This document shows positions 27,447 to 38,238 of a DNA stretch of 64,000 nucleotides, piece after piece. Position 1 is the first letter of the stretch, and each line of letters opens with the position of its first letter. Under the pieces are notes generated by a model that ran no database searches, was not told the DNA's origin, and was given only the letters and a program-made list of their open reading frames with translations. The position numbers and the translations under genes are program-made. The DNA lies in the NCBI RefSeq assembly GCF_000060345.1, contig NC_008571.1, forward strand, positions 3,724,501-3,788,500. Direction: 5' to 3'. The DNA comes from Christiangramia forsetii KT0803 (GTDB lineage Bacteria > Bacteroidota > Bacteroidia > Flavobacteriales > Flavobacteriaceae).

Positions 27447-28892
27447 ATGGAGAAGATAATAGACGAGAAGAAGCAGGGAAACTCTTTGGTATTGGAGCCT
27501 AAGGCGAAGAACACCCGTAAACTTTTTATTGAAAGTTATGGCTGTGCAATGAATTTTAGCGATAGCGAGATAGTGGCCTCTATTCTTTCAAAAGAAGGTT
27601 TTAATACAACACAAAACCTGGAAGAAGCAGATCTTGTTTTGGTAAATACCTGTTCTATAAGGGAGAAGGCTGAACAAACTGTACGCAAGCGTTTAGAAAA
27701 ATATAATGCTGTAAAGAGAATCAATCCTGGAATGAAGGTAGGTGTTCTTGGTTGTATGGCTGAGCGTTTGAAAGATAAATTTTTGGAAGAAGAAAAGATC
27801 GTGGACCTTGTTGTAGGTCCAGACGCCTATAAAGATCTTCCTAATCTTATAAATGAGGTAGAAGAAGGCCGGGATGCTATTAATGTGATTTTAAGTAAGG
27901 AAGAGACTTACGGAGATATTTCACCGGTAAGATTACAGAGCAACGGAGTTTCGGCATTCGTGTCTATTACCCGTGGATGTGATAATATGTGTACTTTTTG
28001 TGTAGTTCCTTTTACAAGAGGGCGTGAAAGAAGCCGGGATCCCCAAAGTATTGTGGAGGAGGTAAATGATCTTGCAGCTAAAGGATACAAAGAGATTACG
28101 CTTTTGGGTCAGAATGTAGATAGTTATCTATGGTATGGCGGCGGACTCAAAAAGGATTTCAAAAATGCTACAGAAATTCAGAAAGCTACGGCGACTAATT
28201 TTGCCGCGCTTTTAAAACTTGTTGCTGAAGCTCAGCCGAAAATGAGAATTCGCTTTTCTACTTCTAATCCGCAGGATATGACGCTGGATGTAATTGAAGC
28301 AATGGCAGCATATAGAAATATTTGTAATTACATTCATTTACCGGTACAGAGTGGAAGCGATCGTATTTTGAAGAAAATGAATCGTCTCCATACGAGGGAA
28401 GAATATTTTACCTTGATAGATAATATCAAGAAGATGATCCCTAATTGCGGAATATCTCATGACCTTATCACAGGTTTCCCTACAGAAACTGAAGAAGACC
28501 ATCAGGATACGCTGTCTCTAATGGAATATGTGAAATATGATTTCGGGTATATGTTTACCTATTCTGAAAGACCAGGAACAACAGCCGAGCGTAAACTTGA
28601 AGATGATATTCCTGAAGAGACTAAGAAAAGAAGACTTCAGGAGATTGTAGATCTTCAGCAAAAGCATAGTAAACAAAATACAAATTCAGTAATAGGGACT
28701 ACGGTTGAAGTATTAATTGAGAAAGAATCTAAAAAATCTAATAAGCATTGGAGTGGTCGAAATGAGCGAAATACGGTGACCGTATTTTCAAAAGAAAACT
28801 ACCAAATTGGAGATTTTGTGAAAGTCAAAATTCATGATTGTACCAGTGCGACTTTAATAGGGGAGCCAATAGGATTAAGCGATAACAATTAA
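27447..28892 (+). CDS. miaB: tRNA-2-methylthio-N6-dimethylallyladenosine synthase
   Basis: Methylthiotransferase that modifies A37 of tRNAs reading U-starting codons. The N-terminal UPF0004 domain carries C33, C69 and C103 for the auxiliary [4Fe-4S] cluster; the radical-SAM motif is C178-x3-C182-x2-C185 in [11 protein letters not shown]; a TRAM domain ends the protein ([13 protein letters not shown]...[18 protein letters not shown]). At 481 aa it is slightly long because of an insert near residues 230-255, usual in the phylum. A sigma-54 activator gene follows 30 bases later. Confidence 0.95.
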   Translation: MEKIIDEKKQGNSLVLEPKAKNTRKLFIESYGCAMNFSDSEIVASILSKEGFNTTQNLEEADLVLVNTCSIREKAEQTVRKRLEKYNAVKRINPGMKVGVLGCMAERLKDKFLEEEKIVDLVVGPDAYKDLPNLINEVEEGRDAINVILSKEETYGDISPVRLQSNGVSAFVSITRGCDNMCTFCVVPFTRGRERSRDPQSIVEEVNDLAAKGYKEITLLGQNVDSYLWYGGGLKKDFKNATEIQKATATNFAALLKLVAEAQPKMRIRFSTSNPQDMTLDVIEAMAAYRNICNYIHLPVQSGSDRILKKMNRLHTREEYFTLIDNIKKMIPNCGISHDLITGFPTETEEDHQDTLSLMEYVKYDFGYMFTYSERPGTTAERKLEDDIPEETKKRRLQEIVDLQQKHSKQNTNSVIGTTVEVLIEKESKKSNKHWSGRNERNTVTVFSKENYQIGDFVKVKIHDCTSATLIGEPIGLSDNN

Positions 28893-28922
28893 ATAACTCC
28901 TGAATATCAGGATATAGAATAT

Positions 28923-30188
28923 ATGGAATCAGTTCAGGCAATTAAACAACGTTTTGGAATTATTGGTGATGATCCAAAACTTAACCGTGCGGTTGAAAAA
29001 GCGATACAGGTGGCTCCTACAGATATTTCGGTATTGGTAACCGGAGAAAGTGGGGTGGGAAAGGAAAGTATTCCTAAAATTATTCACGCGCTATCACATA
29101 GAAAACATGGTAAATATATAGCAGTAAACTGTGGGGCAATTCCGGAAGGCACAATAGATAGTGAGCTTTTTGGTCATGAAAAAGGAGCTTTTACCGGTGC
29201 GACTCAAACCAGGAACGGGTATTTTGAAGTTGCAGATGGAGGTACCATCTTTTTAGATGAAGTAGGGGAATTACCGTTGCCTACCCAGGTTAGATTGCTT
29301 CGGGTTCTCGAAAATGGCGAATTTATAAAAGTAGGGTCCTCGAAGGTTCAAAAAACGAATGTACGTATTGTGGCGGCTACTAACATTAATATGTTCGAGT
29401 CTATTCAAAAGCAGAAATTTCGGGAAGATCTTTATTATCGTTTGAGTACGGTGGAGATCAATCTTCCTCCGCTTCGTGATAGAAAGGATGATATTCATCT
29501 GTTATTTAGAAAATTCGCTTCAGATTTTGGCCTTAAATACAAAATGCCAACTATAAAACTGGAAGATGAGGCTGTTGCCCTATTGCTGAAATATCGCTGG
29601 GGCGGAAATATCCGTCAGCTTAGAAATATTGCTGAACAGATCTCGGTTTTAGAACAAAGTAGAATTATAACGGCTTCAGATTTGCGACATTATCTTCCGG
29701 ATGTGGGGAGTAATCTTCCTGCAGTGATTTCAGATAAAAAGAAAGAAGGGGATTTCAGTAATGAGAGGGAAATCCTGTATAAGGTGCTTTTTGATATGAA
29801 AGGTGATCTTAATGATCTTAAGAAGTTAACATTGAAACTGATGCAGGATGGCGATAGTAAACAGGTTCAGGATGAAAATGAAGGGCTTATAGAGAAAATT
29901 TATGGAAATAGCGGGGATGATATTGATGAAGCCGATATAGATGAAGATGAATTAAACGTACTCCAGATTCCCGAACAAAATTCATCTGCTTCAAAACAGG
30001 AAGAAAAAGATAAGTATTATTTTGCTGAAGAAATCGAAGAGGAAGAAACCCTTTCTTTACAGGATAAGGAATTGGAGCTAATTAAGAAATCATTAGAACG
30101 ACATAGCGGTAAGAGAAAAGCTGCTGCAGATGAACTGGGGATAAGCGAAAGAACGCTCTACAGAAAGATTAAACAATATAATTTGTAG
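28923..30188 (+). CDS. Sigma-54-dependent transcriptional activator without receiver domain
   Basis: A 421-residue enhancer-binding protein. The AAA+ domain starts almost at the N-terminus: Walker A GESGVGK (41-47), the sigma-54 contact loop GAFTGA (88-93), Walker B IFLDE (109-113) and REDLYYRLSTVEI with the arginine finger region. A long acidic linker (about 255-375) leads to a Fis-type HTH (GKRKAAADELGISERTLYRKIKQYNL). With no N-terminal sensor or receiver it must be controlled in another way, by partner protein or level. It probably shares the miaB message, and lptE follows. Its regulon is unknown. Confidence 0.9.
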   Translation: MESVQAIKQRFGIIGDDPKLNRAVEKAIQVAPTDISVLVTGESGVGKESIPKIIHALSHRKHGKYIAVNCGAIPEGTIDSELFGHEKGAFTGATQTRNGYFEVADGGTIFLDEVGELPLPTQVRLLRVLENGEFIKVGSSKVQKTNVRIVAATNINMFESIQKQKFREDLYYRLSTVEINLPPLRDRKDDIHLLFRKFASDFGLKYKMPTIKLEDEAVALLLKYRWGGNIRQLRNIAEQISVLEQSRIITASDLRHYLPDVGSNLPAVISDKKKEGDFSNEREILYKVLFDMKGDLNDLKKLTLKLMQDGDSKQVQDENEGLIEKIYGNSGDDIDEADIDEDELNVLQIPEQNSSASKQEEKDKYYFAEEIEEEETLSLQDKELELIKKSLERHSGKRKAAADELGISERTLYRKIKQYNL

Positions 30189-30292
30189 AAATAAGCCGTC
30201 GGCCTAATGCTATAAGCTTTTGTTCTGAAATTTAGTATTTTGGTTCTCAAATAGCTTAGGGCTTAGAGTTTAAGGCTTACAGCTAAAAACAT

Positions 30293-30796
30293 ATGAAGAA
30301 ACTATTTTTTATTTTTTGCTCCATCTTACTCTTAAGCCTGCAGGCTTGCGGTATTTACTCCTTTACCGGGGCAGATACAGGTAAAGCTGAAACTTTCCAG
30401 GTAAACTTTTTTCAGAATAATGCTGATCTCGTAGAACCGGGAATAGACAGGGCTTTTACAAATTCATTGCAGGATCTTATATTAAACCAAACAAGTTTAA
30501 GTCTTACCAATACTAATGGAGACCTGATTTTTGAGGGGGAGATCACGCAGTTTTATATTTCACCAATGTCTGCAACGGCGCAGAATACAGCAGCACAGAA
30601 CAGGTTAACCATTTCTGTAAATGTTAGATACTACAATACTTTGGAACCGGAGAAAGACTTTGAAAATCGTTTTTCATTCTATTATGATTATCCGGCTCAG
30701 ACGCAATTAGTAGGTGCAGCCCTGGAGACGGCGCTTGATGAGATTTATAACAGGTTGACCCAGGATATTTTTAATGCGGCATTGACCGACTGGTAA
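30293..30796 (+). CDS. lptE: LPS-assembly lipoprotein LptE
   Basis: A 167-residue lipoprotein (lipobox SLQAC, lipidated C19) with the Bacteroidota LptE pattern: ACGIYSFTGA at the mature N-terminus, AFTNSLQDLILNQTSLSL, then beta strands GDLIFEGEITQFYI and a C-terminal helix. LptE plugs the LptD translocon for LPS export. It is followed by a TPR-like gene with the stop and start overlapping (TAATG) and by secG. The assignment rests on pattern recognition and on this familiar order. Confidence 0.82.
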   Translation: MKKLFFIFCSILLLSLQACGIYSFTGADTGKAETFQVNFFQNNADLVEPGIDRAFTNSLQDLILNQTSLSLTNTNGDLIFEGEITQFYISPMSATAQNTAAQNRLTISVNVRYYNTLEPEKDFENRFSFYYDYPAQTQLVGAALETALDEIYNRLTQDIFNAALTDW

Positions 30797-31674
30797 TGGA
30801 GGTAAATAAACTTACATATCTTTTAGAGAATCCGGGAGAGATCACCTCAGAAGATACTCGCGAGATCGAAGGTGTGCTATCTAAAGCGCCCTATTTCCAG
30901 GCAGCAAGAGCCATTAGACTCAAAGGGCTAAAAGAACATCAGGAGTTTAGTTATAATGATGCATTAAAGAAAACGGCGGCGTACACTACAGACAGAAGTA
31001 TTTTGTTTGATTTTATAACCTCTCCGGAATTTAATCAGAACCAGATTGCGAAACAAATTCGTGAGCAGGATGAGAAATTGAAGCAGATCACGGTTTACGA
31101 AGCCGAAGAAGTTCACGGTAAGCGCAGTCTGGATATCAATGAGGCTATTAAGATGAAGCAGTCTGAATCTGAAAGAGTGATGGATCCTGCTTTGTTTGAA
31201 AGACCTGCAACAACAGACGTAAACGAAAATGAGCGGGTTGAACCAAATGAACCTTCTGAAGAAAAATTAGGAATCGGAAAACCTTTAGAATTTGATGGAA
31301 AAGAATCTCACTCTTTTTCAGAATGGTTAAAACTTACTAAAGCAAAACCTGTAGAAAGAGAAGAAGAGAAAATAGATCAGGAAACCGATGAGGGACGTTC
31401 GAGAAAGTTTGAACTTATAGAGGAGTTTATTTCTAAAAACCCGAAAATTAAACCTGGTAAAAAAGCTAATAAAGCAAACCTTGCAGAAAATAGTATTACC
31501 GCTCCAGAGTCATTGATGACAGAGACTTTAGCCAAGGTTTATTTAGAACAAAAAAACTATAAAAAGGCCATCCAGGCATATAAAATATTAATTTTGAAAA
31601 ATCCCGAAAAAAGTGGTTTCTTTGCAGACCAAATTCGGGCAATAGAGAAATTACAAGACACTAATAACGATTAA
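30796..31674 (+). CDS. TPR-like protein between lptE and secG
   Basis: A 292-residue soluble, helical, charged protein with no signal peptide. A conserved N-terminal domain (about 1-90) and a C-terminal TPR-like hairpin (ETLAKVYLEQKNYKKAIQAYKILILKNPEKSGFFADQI, about 245-282) flank an acidic, probably disordered middle. I know this as a conserved hypothetical in Bacteroidota. The position between lptE and secG, coupled to both (1-base overlap, 2-base gap), suggests a role linked to envelope biogenesis, but this is inference. Confidence 0.75.
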   Translation: MEVNKLTYLLENPGEITSEDTREIEGVLSKAPYFQAARAIRLKGLKEHQEFSYNDALKKTAAYTTDRSILFDFITSPEFNQNQIAKQIREQDEKLKQITVYEAEEVHGKRSLDINEAIKMKQSESERVMDPALFERPATTDVNENERVEPNEPSEEKLGIGKPLEFDGKESHSFSEWLKLTKAKPVEREEEKIDQETDEGRSRKFELIEEFISKNPKIKPGKKANKANLAENSITAPESLMTETLAKVYLEQKNYKKAIQAYKILILKNPEKSGFFADQIRAIEKLQDTNND

Positions 31675-31676
31675 GA

Positions 31677-32021
31677 ATGAGTACATTCACTATATTTTTA
31701 GCTTTAATAATTATCGTAGCATTTTTGCTGGTAGTTGTGATTATGGTACAAAATCCTAAAGGAGGAGGGCTTTCTTCATCTTTTGGTGGCGGAGGTCAAC
31801 AAATTGGAGGAGTAAAAAAGACAGGAGATTTTCTTGATAAAAGTACGTGGACGTTAGCAACATTATTATTGGTGCTAATATTACTTTCTAACGTAACTAT
31901 TATGGATGCTCCGGCTGAAACTGGAACCAGAGTTTTTGAAAGTGATGAGCCTGTAAATACAGAAGCTCCTGCAACTCAAACTCCGGCACAACAACCAATG
32001 AAAACTGACAGTACTCAGTAA
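31677..32021 (+). CDS. secG: Preprotein translocase subunit SecG
   Basis: A 114-residue SecG with two transmembrane helices (about residues 3-23 and 58-76) around the conserved NPKGGGLSSSFGGGGQQIGGVKKT loop, ending in a Pro/Thr/Gln-rich tail. It assists SecYE-dependent export. Last gene of the lptE unit; a strong terminator follows. Confidence 0.93.
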   Translation: MSTFTIFLALIIIVAFLLVVVIMVQNPKGGGLSSSFGGGGQQIGGVKKTGDFLDKSTWTLATLLLVLILLSNVTIMDAPAETGTRVFESDEPVNTEAPATQTPAQQPMKTDSTQ

Positions 32022-32046
32022 ATTTCACAAAACATTATACTTTGAA

Positions 32047-32073
32047 AATGCCAGCTTATGACAAGCTGGCATT
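32047..32073 (+). terminator. Terminator after secG
   Basis: Eleven-bp stem AATGCCAGCTT / AAGCTGGCATT, 5-base loop and a run of T. Confidence 0.92.
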
Positions 32074-32174
32074 TTTTTTTGGCTTATGGCAGAAATAAAC
32101 TACTGGCATAATTTTAGAAATATCCCTAGCAACATTGAAAAAATTAATTAACCTATAATAAAATTTCGAAAAAA

Positions 32175-32450
32175 ATGGGACTAAACGTTAAGCCACTTTC
32201 AGATAGGGTTGTTATTGAACCTGCTGCTGCAGAAAACAAAACTGCCTCTGGTATTATTATTCCTGAAACTGCTAAAGAGAAACCTCAAAGAGGTAAAGTA
32301 GTAGCTGTTGGTAAGGGAACCAAAGATCACGAAATGACCGTTAAAGAAGGTGATATGGTGCTTTATGGAAAATATGCCGGTACTGAGCTAAAGCTGGAAG
32401 GTACAGACTACCTTATAATGAGGGAAGATGATATACTTGCAATCGTATAA
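32175..32450 (+). CDS. groS: Co-chaperonin GroES
   Basis: A 91-residue Cpn10 with the N-terminal [14 protein letters not shown] strand, the mobile loop [19 protein letters not shown] (20-38) and the [25 protein letters not shown] end. It caps GroEL. It stands 109 bases upstream of groL on the same strand. I looked for a CIRCE element (TTAGCACTC-N9-GAGTGCTAA) and did not find one, in keeping with heat-shock control by other means in Bacteroidota. Confidence 0.97.
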   Translation: MGLNVKPLSDRVVIEPAAAENKTASGIIIPETAKEKPQRGKVVAVGKGTKDHEMTVKEGDMVLYGKYAGTELKLEGTDYLIMREDDILAIV

Positions 32451-32516
32451 GTTTTTCTAAAAATATAGTTGCCTTGCAACCGCAGGGTATCAATTCAATA
32501 AAAATTAATTAACCAC

Positions 32517-34200
<1,684 letters not shown>

Positions 34201-34223
34201 TAAATACATCCATACTCAATATA

Positions 34224-34251
34224 AAAAACCCGACTTCTCAGTCGGGTTTTT
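34224..34251. terminator. Bidirectional terminator after groL
   Basis: Twelve-bp stem AAAAACCCGACT / AGTCGGGTTTTT with a TCTC loop; serves groL and the convergent SRPBCC gene. Confidence 0.92.
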
Positions 34252-34273
34252 GTTTTATGTGAGCTTTTATAGA

Positions 34274-34735
34274 TTACTCGGGAGATTCCATAAAATCAAA
34301 ACCTCCTTTACGCAGGTTGATCCCGAATTCCAGATACGCTTTTAAACAGGCCAGAAAATTTGCCCATCCTTCTGTATTTCTCCCATACCAAACGATTCCT
34401 TCTTCTGTAGCCTGCATTTTTCCTTCGGTAATTTTTACTAATGTGGAGTTATTAGGTTTTTCTTCTAAGGTAATTTTGACTTGCAGTAACTCATCTTTAG
34501 CTCCTTCCCATTCAAAAATGATCAATTTTGGAGCAGTGGTTTTAATCACCCTCACGGGGACTTCCATATCTTCAAATTCCGGAAATTTCCAGGTTACAGA
34601 GATCCCTTCTTCCATTTTACCGGTGCTTTCGGAAATAAAATAATGAGACATTTTTTCCGGATCTACGATTGCTTCAAAAACCTCCTGTGCCGTTTTTCTA
34701 ATCTGTAAAGCTGCTTTAATTTCCAGTTCTTTCAT
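34274..34735 (-). CDS. SRPBCC/AHSA1-like domain protein
   Basis: A 153-residue protein of the START/AHSA1 (SRPBCC) fold: KAALQIRKTAQEVFEAIVDPEKMSHYFI at the N-terminus, a beta-rich middle (VTWKFPEFEDMEVPVRVIK, LIIFEWEG) and the closing helix EGWANFLACLKAYLEFGINLRKGGFDF. The fold binds hydrophobic ligands or, in Aha1, Hsp90. No specific role can be read. It is monocistronic and convergent with groL. Confidence 0.82.
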   Translation of the reverse strand: MKELEIKAALQIRKTAQEVFEAIVDPEKMSHYFISESTGKMEEGISVTWKFPEFEDMEVPVRVIKTTAPKLIIFEWEGAKDELLQVKITLEEKPNNSTLVKITEGKMQATEEGIVWYGRNTEGWANFLACLKAYLEFGINLRKGGFDFMESPE

Positions 34736-34845
34736 AAATACGTGCTTTAAAACTTCAATATCGTAAATTTTAGTGAAGCTTATCTTTCTGCTATCTGAAT
34801 AAATTAACCGGAGTTATTTATCTTGGATGCATAATCTGAGATATA

Positions 34846-36327
34846 ATGAATCACATTTCTAAACGTATTGCCCTTTTTCTGGGGCCACTAGTCTTTATTT
34901 TATTACAGATTATTGGTAAGCCTGCGTCAATGCCAGAAGCTGCCTTTGATGTACTTTGCGTCACCATTTTAATGGCAGTTTGGTGGGTAACTGAAGCAAT
35001 TCCAATCTCGGTAACGGCTTTGATTCCGATAATTCTTTTTCCGCTAACCGGGGCATTAGATATTGAAACTACCACCGCCGCTTTCGGACATAAATATGTG
35101 TTCTTATATCTTGGAGGTTTCATGCTGGCTGTGGCTATTGAAAAATGGAATCTGCATAGACGGATAGCACTCTCTATTATCAACATTATCGGGACCAATA
35201 TAAAATTGATCATCCTTGGGTTTATGGTGGCTACAGCATTTCTATCTATGTGGATCTCAAATACGGCAACTTCGGTAATGATGTTGCCAATAGGAACGGC
35301 AATTATAAGTCAGCTTAAGGACAATCCCAATACCAGGCACAATGAAAATAAAGTCTTTGGTAAAGCACTGATGCTAGCTATAGCTTACAGTGCTTCTATT
35401 GGTGGGATCGCAACGCTTATTGGAACTCCTCCAAATCTGGTTCTTGCCGGGATCGTAGAAGAGCTCTATGGCATAGAAATCAGCTTTACGAAATGGATCA
35501 TTCTGGGCTTTCCCATCTCTGTTCTCCTGCTATTTATTTGCTGGAAATATCTAACTACAAAGGCATTTAAGTTTACACATCATGAATTTCCGGGAGGTAA
35601 AAAAGAAATTGAAAGACTGCTTAATGAACTTGGGAAAATAAGCACGCAGGAGAAACGAGTGCTGGTTGTTTTCGGCCTGACTGCCTTTTGCTGGATAAGC
35701 AGGAGTTTTTTAATTCAGCCATTTTTACCTTTTATAGATGATACGATCATTGCCATGTCGGCTGCCGTTTGTCTTTTTTTGATTCCGTCAGGCAAATCAG
35801 GACGGAAGCTTATAAATTGGGAGCAAGCCGTAAAGATTCCCTGGGGTATCATTTTACTATTTGGTGGTGGTATGGCGCTAGCAAAAGGATTTGGTGATTC
35901 AGGCTTAGCGGTTTGGATAGGAGGTCAGCTAACCAATCTTGAAAACCTACCGTTATTCTTGCTGGTGTTAGTGCTCATCGCTGCTGTGAACTTTTTAACC
36001 GAGGTAACTTCCAATCTGGCCACTACCGCCATGTTGCTGCCAATTCTCGCTTCTATGGCCGTGGCACTGAATTTACATCCTTACTTTTTAATGGTAGGCG
36101 CTACCCTGGCCGCTTCCTGTGCTTTTATGCTTCCGGTAGCGACTCCGCCTAATGCCGTGGTTTTCGGCTCAGGTTATCTGCATATCCCGGATATGATAAA
36201 AACAGGTATTTTTATGAATATACTTTCTATAATTATACTCAGTCTCGTGGTATATTTTGCGCTACCATTACTTTGGGATTTTGATCCTGAAGTTATTCCG
36301 AAGAAATTTAAAATACCAGTGACTTAA
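34846..36327 (+). CDS. DASS/SLC13-family anion transporter
   Basis: A 493-residue membrane protein of about 11-12 helices. Both sodium/anion clamshell motifs are visible: SNTATSVMMLPIGTAI with ASIGGIATLIGTPPNLV in the first half, and SNLATTAMLLPILASMA with LPVATPPNAVVFGSG in the second. The family takes up dicarboxylates, citrate or sulfate with sodium, or exchanges anions. The substrate cannot be assigned. The 3' end overlaps the convergent AraC regulator gene by 4 bases. Confidence 0.9.
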   Translation: MNHISKRIALFLGPLVFILLQIIGKPASMPEAAFDVLCVTILMAVWWVTEAIPISVTALIPIILFPLTGALDIETTTAAFGHKYVFLYLGGFMLAVAIEKWNLHRRIALSIINIIGTNIKLIILGFMVATAFLSMWISNTATSVMMLPIGTAIISQLKDNPNTRHNENKVFGKALMLAIAYSASIGGIATLIGTPPNLVLAGIVEELYGIEISFTKWIILGFPISVLLLFICWKYLTTKAFKFTHHEFPGGKKEIERLLNELGKISTQEKRVLVVFGLTAFCWISRSFLIQPFLPFIDDTIIAMSAAVCLFLIPSGKSGRKLINWEQAVKIPWGIILLFGGGMALAKGFGDSGLAVWIGGQLTNLENLPLFLLVLVLIAAVNFLTEVTSNLATTAMLLPILASMAVALNLHPYFLMVGATLAASCAFMLPVATPPNAVVFGSGYLHIPDMIKTGIFMNILSIIILSLVVYFALPLLWDFDPEVIPKKFKIPVT

Positions 36328-37370
36328 TCTTGTTCCTCTTCGAATTCTTCGTTTTTAGCGAATTTTTTAGATCTTAAAAAATACTTGGGGCTTACACCAT
36401 ATTTCTCCTTAAAGATCTTTGAGAAATAACTCCGATTATTTAAACCGATAGAAGTAACAATCTCTGAAATATTCTTTTCTGAAAGTTTCAGCATTTCTTT
36501 AGCAGCTTCCAGTTTTATATGCTGCATATATTTATTCACCGTAAAATTATACACATATTTAAAACCTTCCTGAAGCTTATTTACATTGGTGCCGGCTTCT
36601 TTTGCCAGCATTTCTACGGTAAGATTGGTGCTTAGGTCTCCCTGAATTCTTTTGGCTACATAATCTACTTTTTCAATATCAGATTTTCTCAATATCTGGG
36701 GTAGATTCTCTCCATTTTCATCATCTTCATATTGAGCGATCTGGATAACAAGCATTTCAAAGGCCTTACCTTCCAGAAAAAGATTTCTCAAAAATCCGGT
36801 ATAATCTTTTGTATTGATTTCTTCCATAAGATCTGCAGCCTTAATACTGTAATTTCCCTGATAGAAGAATTGCTTTTTTGAAACCGCATCCTTAAAAAGT
36901 TCCTTTAGAGTAGGATCAAGATCTTTAAAATCATAGTTAGATCTATGGGTGAAAACAGACCGGATAATCTCCAGGCTGGAAACATGGGTAGGAACATCCT
37001 TCTTGAAATATAAAATATGCCCATCGTAGCCATTACTGCTCACCACAATATTTTGATAGGTGTCTATTTTATGAATTCTTTCTGTTTTCTGAAAACAATG
37101 CCCTGCGCTACCTTCAGAGCAAAAGATAAATTTTAAAGGATGAACTGTATTTAGAGAAAAATGGATTTCAACGTCTTCGAAAAATTTACAGTTATAAGAA
37201 ACATATCCCATTCCGGAATCAAAGCTTACTCCCTTAATAGAGCCTTCGCCAATTTCAGAAGGTATATCAACAGTTAGTTCACCACTGTCGTTTTTTAGTT
37301 CGGTATTAAGAGTTTCGGCAATATCCTCAAGGATTTCATTAACCGGTAGGGTTTTTACATCAATTCTCAT
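36324..37370 (-). CDS. AraC-family transcriptional regulator
   Basis: A 348-residue protein with a C-terminal AraC/XylS double HTH (about 240-335): NLTVEMLAKEAGTNVNKLQEGFKYVYNFTVNKYMQHIKLEAAKEML followed by ISEIVTSIGLNNRSYFSKIFKEKYGVSPKYF. The N-terminal ~170 residues resemble a ligand-binding beta domain like that of other Bacteroidota single-component AraC proteins. It is divergent from the 37.6 kb genes, leaving a 254-base shared regulatory region, so control of the neighbouring arsenosugar locus is possible but unproven. Confidence 0.88.
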   Translation of the reverse strand: MRIDVKTLPVNEILEDIAETLNTELKNDSGELTVDIPSEIGEGSIKGVSFDSGMGYVSYNCKFFEDVEIHFSLNTVHPLKFIFCSEGSAGHCFQKTERIHKIDTYQNIVVSSNGYDGHILYFKKDVPTHVSSLEIIRSVFTHRSNYDFKDLDPTLKELFKDAVSKKQFFYQGNYSIKAADLMEEINTKDYTGFLRNLFLEGKAFEMLVIQIAQYEDDENGENLPQILRKSDIEKVDYVAKRIQGDLSTNLTVEMLAKEAGTNVNKLQEGFKYVYNFTVNKYMQHIKLEAAKEMLKLSEKNISEIVTSIGLNNRSYFSKIFKEKYGVSPKYFLRSKKFAKNEEFEEEQD

Positions 37371-37624
37371 TTGTAAATTTCGTGCAATTAACGCTTTTTA
37401 ACAAATATTTTTTATTCAATAATTATGCAAAAGTAAAATTTGTCTGAAAATATAGGGGTTTTCATAAACATTATTGTCTATTAAGTTAATTCTAATGCGA
37501 ATAACGTTATTTGCAGATTCGTATTTTTCCTGTTAGATTTTTGGAGGATATTGTATAATTAGAATTATTTGTTAAAACTTTTTATAGACTTCATTAAGGC
37601 TGTATTTTCAATAAAAATCCTAAT
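37371..37624. promoter_or_regulatory. Divergent intergenic region upstream of the arsenosugar locus
   Basis: A 254-base AT-rich gap between the minus-strand AraC gene and the plus-strand 60-aa gene. On the minus strand TACTTTTG (37428-37435) fits the -7 box for the AraC gene but has no clear -33 element. I found no full consensus promoter for the plus strand, no hairpin of note and no RNA gene. Confidence 0.35.
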
Positions 37625-37807
37625 ATGAGTACAGATAAAGATAGATCTTCGCCTGTTCCTACAGATCATAAAAAATCTGAAGACGGTGTAAATCAGTCAA
37701 CCGAAACCAGAACTCAAAATTCCCGTTCAAAATTATGGGTTGTTATACTAGTGGTAATCATTTTTTTGCTTATCATTCTTGCGATTACCGGCGTAGTGAA
37801 TTTGTAA
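37625..37807 (+). CDS. 60-residue single-pass membrane protein
   Basis: A short protein with a polar, charged N-terminal half (residues 1-35, rich in Ser, Thr, Asp, Lys) and one C-terminal transmembrane helix (WVVILVVIIFLLIILAITGVV, about 38-58), i.e. a tail-anchored design. I do not recognise a family. It is the first plus-strand gene before the arsenosugar set, 49 bases ahead of the AhpD-like gene, and could share its message. Coding status rests on the composition and context only. Confidence 0.5.
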   Translation: MSTDKDRSSPVPTDHKKSEDGVNQSTETRTQNSRSKLWVVILVVIIFLLIILAITGVVNL

Positions 37808-37856
37808 AACTGAACGTCGTAATATTTCGTAAATAGTATAAACCAATAATGATAGT

Positions 37857-38192
37857 ATGTCTAAAAATTATTATGACGCTGCCGACTTAAGAAAATTTGG
37901 TGAAATAACCGAATGGAGTGAAGAACTGGGAACAAAATTCTTTGACTATTATGGAAAAGTTTTTGAAGAAGGAGCTCTTTCTGCAAGGGAAAAATCGTTG
38001 ATAGCCCTTGCTGTATCACATGTGGTGAAATGTCCTTATTGTATAGATGCTTATACAAAAGATGGTTTGCAGCGTGGGATCACCAAAGAAGAAATGATGG
38101 AAGCGGTTCATGCCGGTGCTGCAATTGAAAGTGGCGCGACATTGGTGCATGGAGTGCAAATGATGAATAAATACAAGAAACTGAGTATGTAA
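37857..38192 (+). CDS. AhpD-like, arsenosugar-associated CxxC protein
   Basis: A 111-residue carboxymuconolactone decarboxylase/AhpD-fold protein with the redox pair C59-P-Y-C62 in HVVKCPYCIDAYTK, followed by the helix GITKEEMMEAVHAGAAIESGATLVHG. This short form is the type found next to ArsS radical-SAM genes and annotated as arsenosugar-associated peroxidase-like protein; some relatives have selenocysteine in the first Cys position, here it is TGT cysteine. A reductant or peroxide role for arsenic intermediates is plausible, not shown. It opens the cluster, 46 bases before arsS. Confidence 0.85.
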   Translation: MSKNYYDAADLRKFGEITEWSEELGTKFFDYYGKVFEEGALSAREKSLIALAVSHVVKCPYCIDAYTKDGLQRGITKEEMMEAVHAGAAIESGATLVHGVQMMNKYKKLSM

Positions 38193-38238
38193 GTTTCCCA
38201 TAACTTATCATACTAACCCTGTAAATTGAATTACCTTT

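Noticed and set aside
28898-28912. TCCTGA-ATA-TCAGGA hairpin between miaB and the sigma-54 activator as terminator
   Set aside because: The stem is only 6 bp and no T-run follows, so it is unlikely to stop transcription.
32080-32174. CIRCE/HrcA operator before groES
   Set aside because: No TTAGCACTC-N9-GAGTGCTAA or close variant is present.
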